Source: an uncultured Gammaproteobacteria bacterium | Lineage (GTDB): Bacteria > Pseudomonadota > Gammaproteobacteria > UBA9214 | Length of the DNA: 5,878 nt | NCBI GenBank assembly: GCA_905480305.1 | Contig: CAJQPV010000279.1 | Coordinates: 1 to 5,878 of the forward strand | Reading direction: 5' to 3' | Shown: piece after piece, positions 5,741-5,878 of the stretch | Layout: every line of letters starts with the position of its first letter | Position numbering within the stretch: position 1 is the first letter of the stretch | Made by a program: the position numbers and the translations under genes | The notes under the pieces: generated by a model | The model's database searches: none | Told to the model about the DNA's origin: nothing | Seen by the model: only the letters and a program-made list of their open reading frames with translations

Positions 5741-5839
5741 TTACGATAGCAGGTTCCAGACTGCCCAACCCAGCGTCGCTACGACGAGGCAGATAAGCCA
5801 GAATGTACCAAGTATCATAATCCCGTGAGGATGCTGCAT
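5741..5839 (-). CDS. Small single-span membrane protein (32 aa), unrecognised
   Basis: A 32-codon minus-strand frame opens with MQHPHGIMILGTFWLICLVV, continues ATLGWAVWNLLS and ends at TAA. Residues 7-30 form one strongly hydrophobic helix with aromatic residues (W15, W25, W28), and the short polar N-terminus has two histidines. GGAG lies six bases before the ATG (5846-5849), a better Shine-Dalgarno than any of the long genes here has. The frame cannot start much earlier, since an in-frame TAA lies 36 bases before the ATG. A strong minus-strand terminator follows 42 bases after the stop, so it looks like a real, perhaps monocistronic, small gene. An overlapping frame (5736-5873, 45 codons) encodes hydrophilic sequence and has no ribosome binding site. 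I do not recognise a family. Small one-helix proteins often bind and tune larger membrane complexes, but no partner is indicated here. Confidence 0.6.
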   Translation of the reverse strand: MQHPHGIMILGTFWLICLVVATLGWAVWNLLS

Positions 5840-5845
5840 AATCGT

Positions 5846-5849
5846 CTCC
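5846..5849 (-). promoter_or_regulatory. Ribosome binding site GGAG for the 32-aa membrane protein
   Basis: GGAG on the minus strand with a six-base spacer (5840-5845) before ATG 5839 is near-optimal. It is the main reason to prefer this frame over the overlapping 45-codon one. Confidence 0.6.
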
Positions 5850-5878
5850 AGTCCGTGTTTCCATGAATACCATTAATG

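Noticed and set aside
5736..5873. Overlapping 45-codon minus-strand ORF (begins MVFMETRTGDD)
   Set aside because: Hydrophilic, unrecognised sequence with no Shine-Dalgarno, while the alternative frame has GGAG and a clean membrane helix.

Overview
The window looks like an ordinary chromosomal segment of a gammaproteobacterium with about 50% GC. That assignment is an inference from protein resemblance: the PqiA/LetA-type proteins, an OruR/VirS-like AraC regulator and a KefB/YbaL-type antiporter. No rRNA, tRNA, phage, CRISPR array or recognisable insertion sequence is visible.

Layout from left to right. (1) On the minus strand, two PqiA/LetA-type membrane proteins lie in tandem with a 4-base ATGA overlap. 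The second runs off the left edge. They are probably the membrane half of an MCE-type (PqiB/LetB) lipid-transport operon that continues outside the window. (2) Positions 750-1224 hold no convincing gene. They contain a GC-rich, hairpin-rich block (852-1012) with two mutually exclusive long-range pairings, a possible short ORF remnant just ahead of the pqiA-like gene, and an extended -10 promoter for the next gene. (3) On the plus strand, an AraC-family regulator overlaps by 14 bases a secreted protein of the uncharacterised TIGR03790 family, a family linked by genome distribution to the exosortase/PEP-CTERM sorting system. The two look translationally coupled. (4) On the minus strand is a long KefB-type monovalent cation:proton antiporter with a cytoplasmic TrkA-N-like domain. 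Its stop codon directly abuts that of the TIGR03790 gene. (5) Positions 5144-5585 appear non-coding.

(6) The right end is compact: a candidate small RNA of about 61 nt (5599-5659) with a C-rich, anti-Shine-Dalgarno-like loop and its own terminator, then a facing terminator for the minus strand, then a 32-codon single-membrane-span protein with a good ribosome binding site.

The most interesting items are the candidate sRNA, the tiny membrane protein, the structured block ahead of the pqiA pair, and the regulator coupled to the TIGR03790 protein. No single large new system is evident. Functions rest on motif recognition alone, because no database search was possible.
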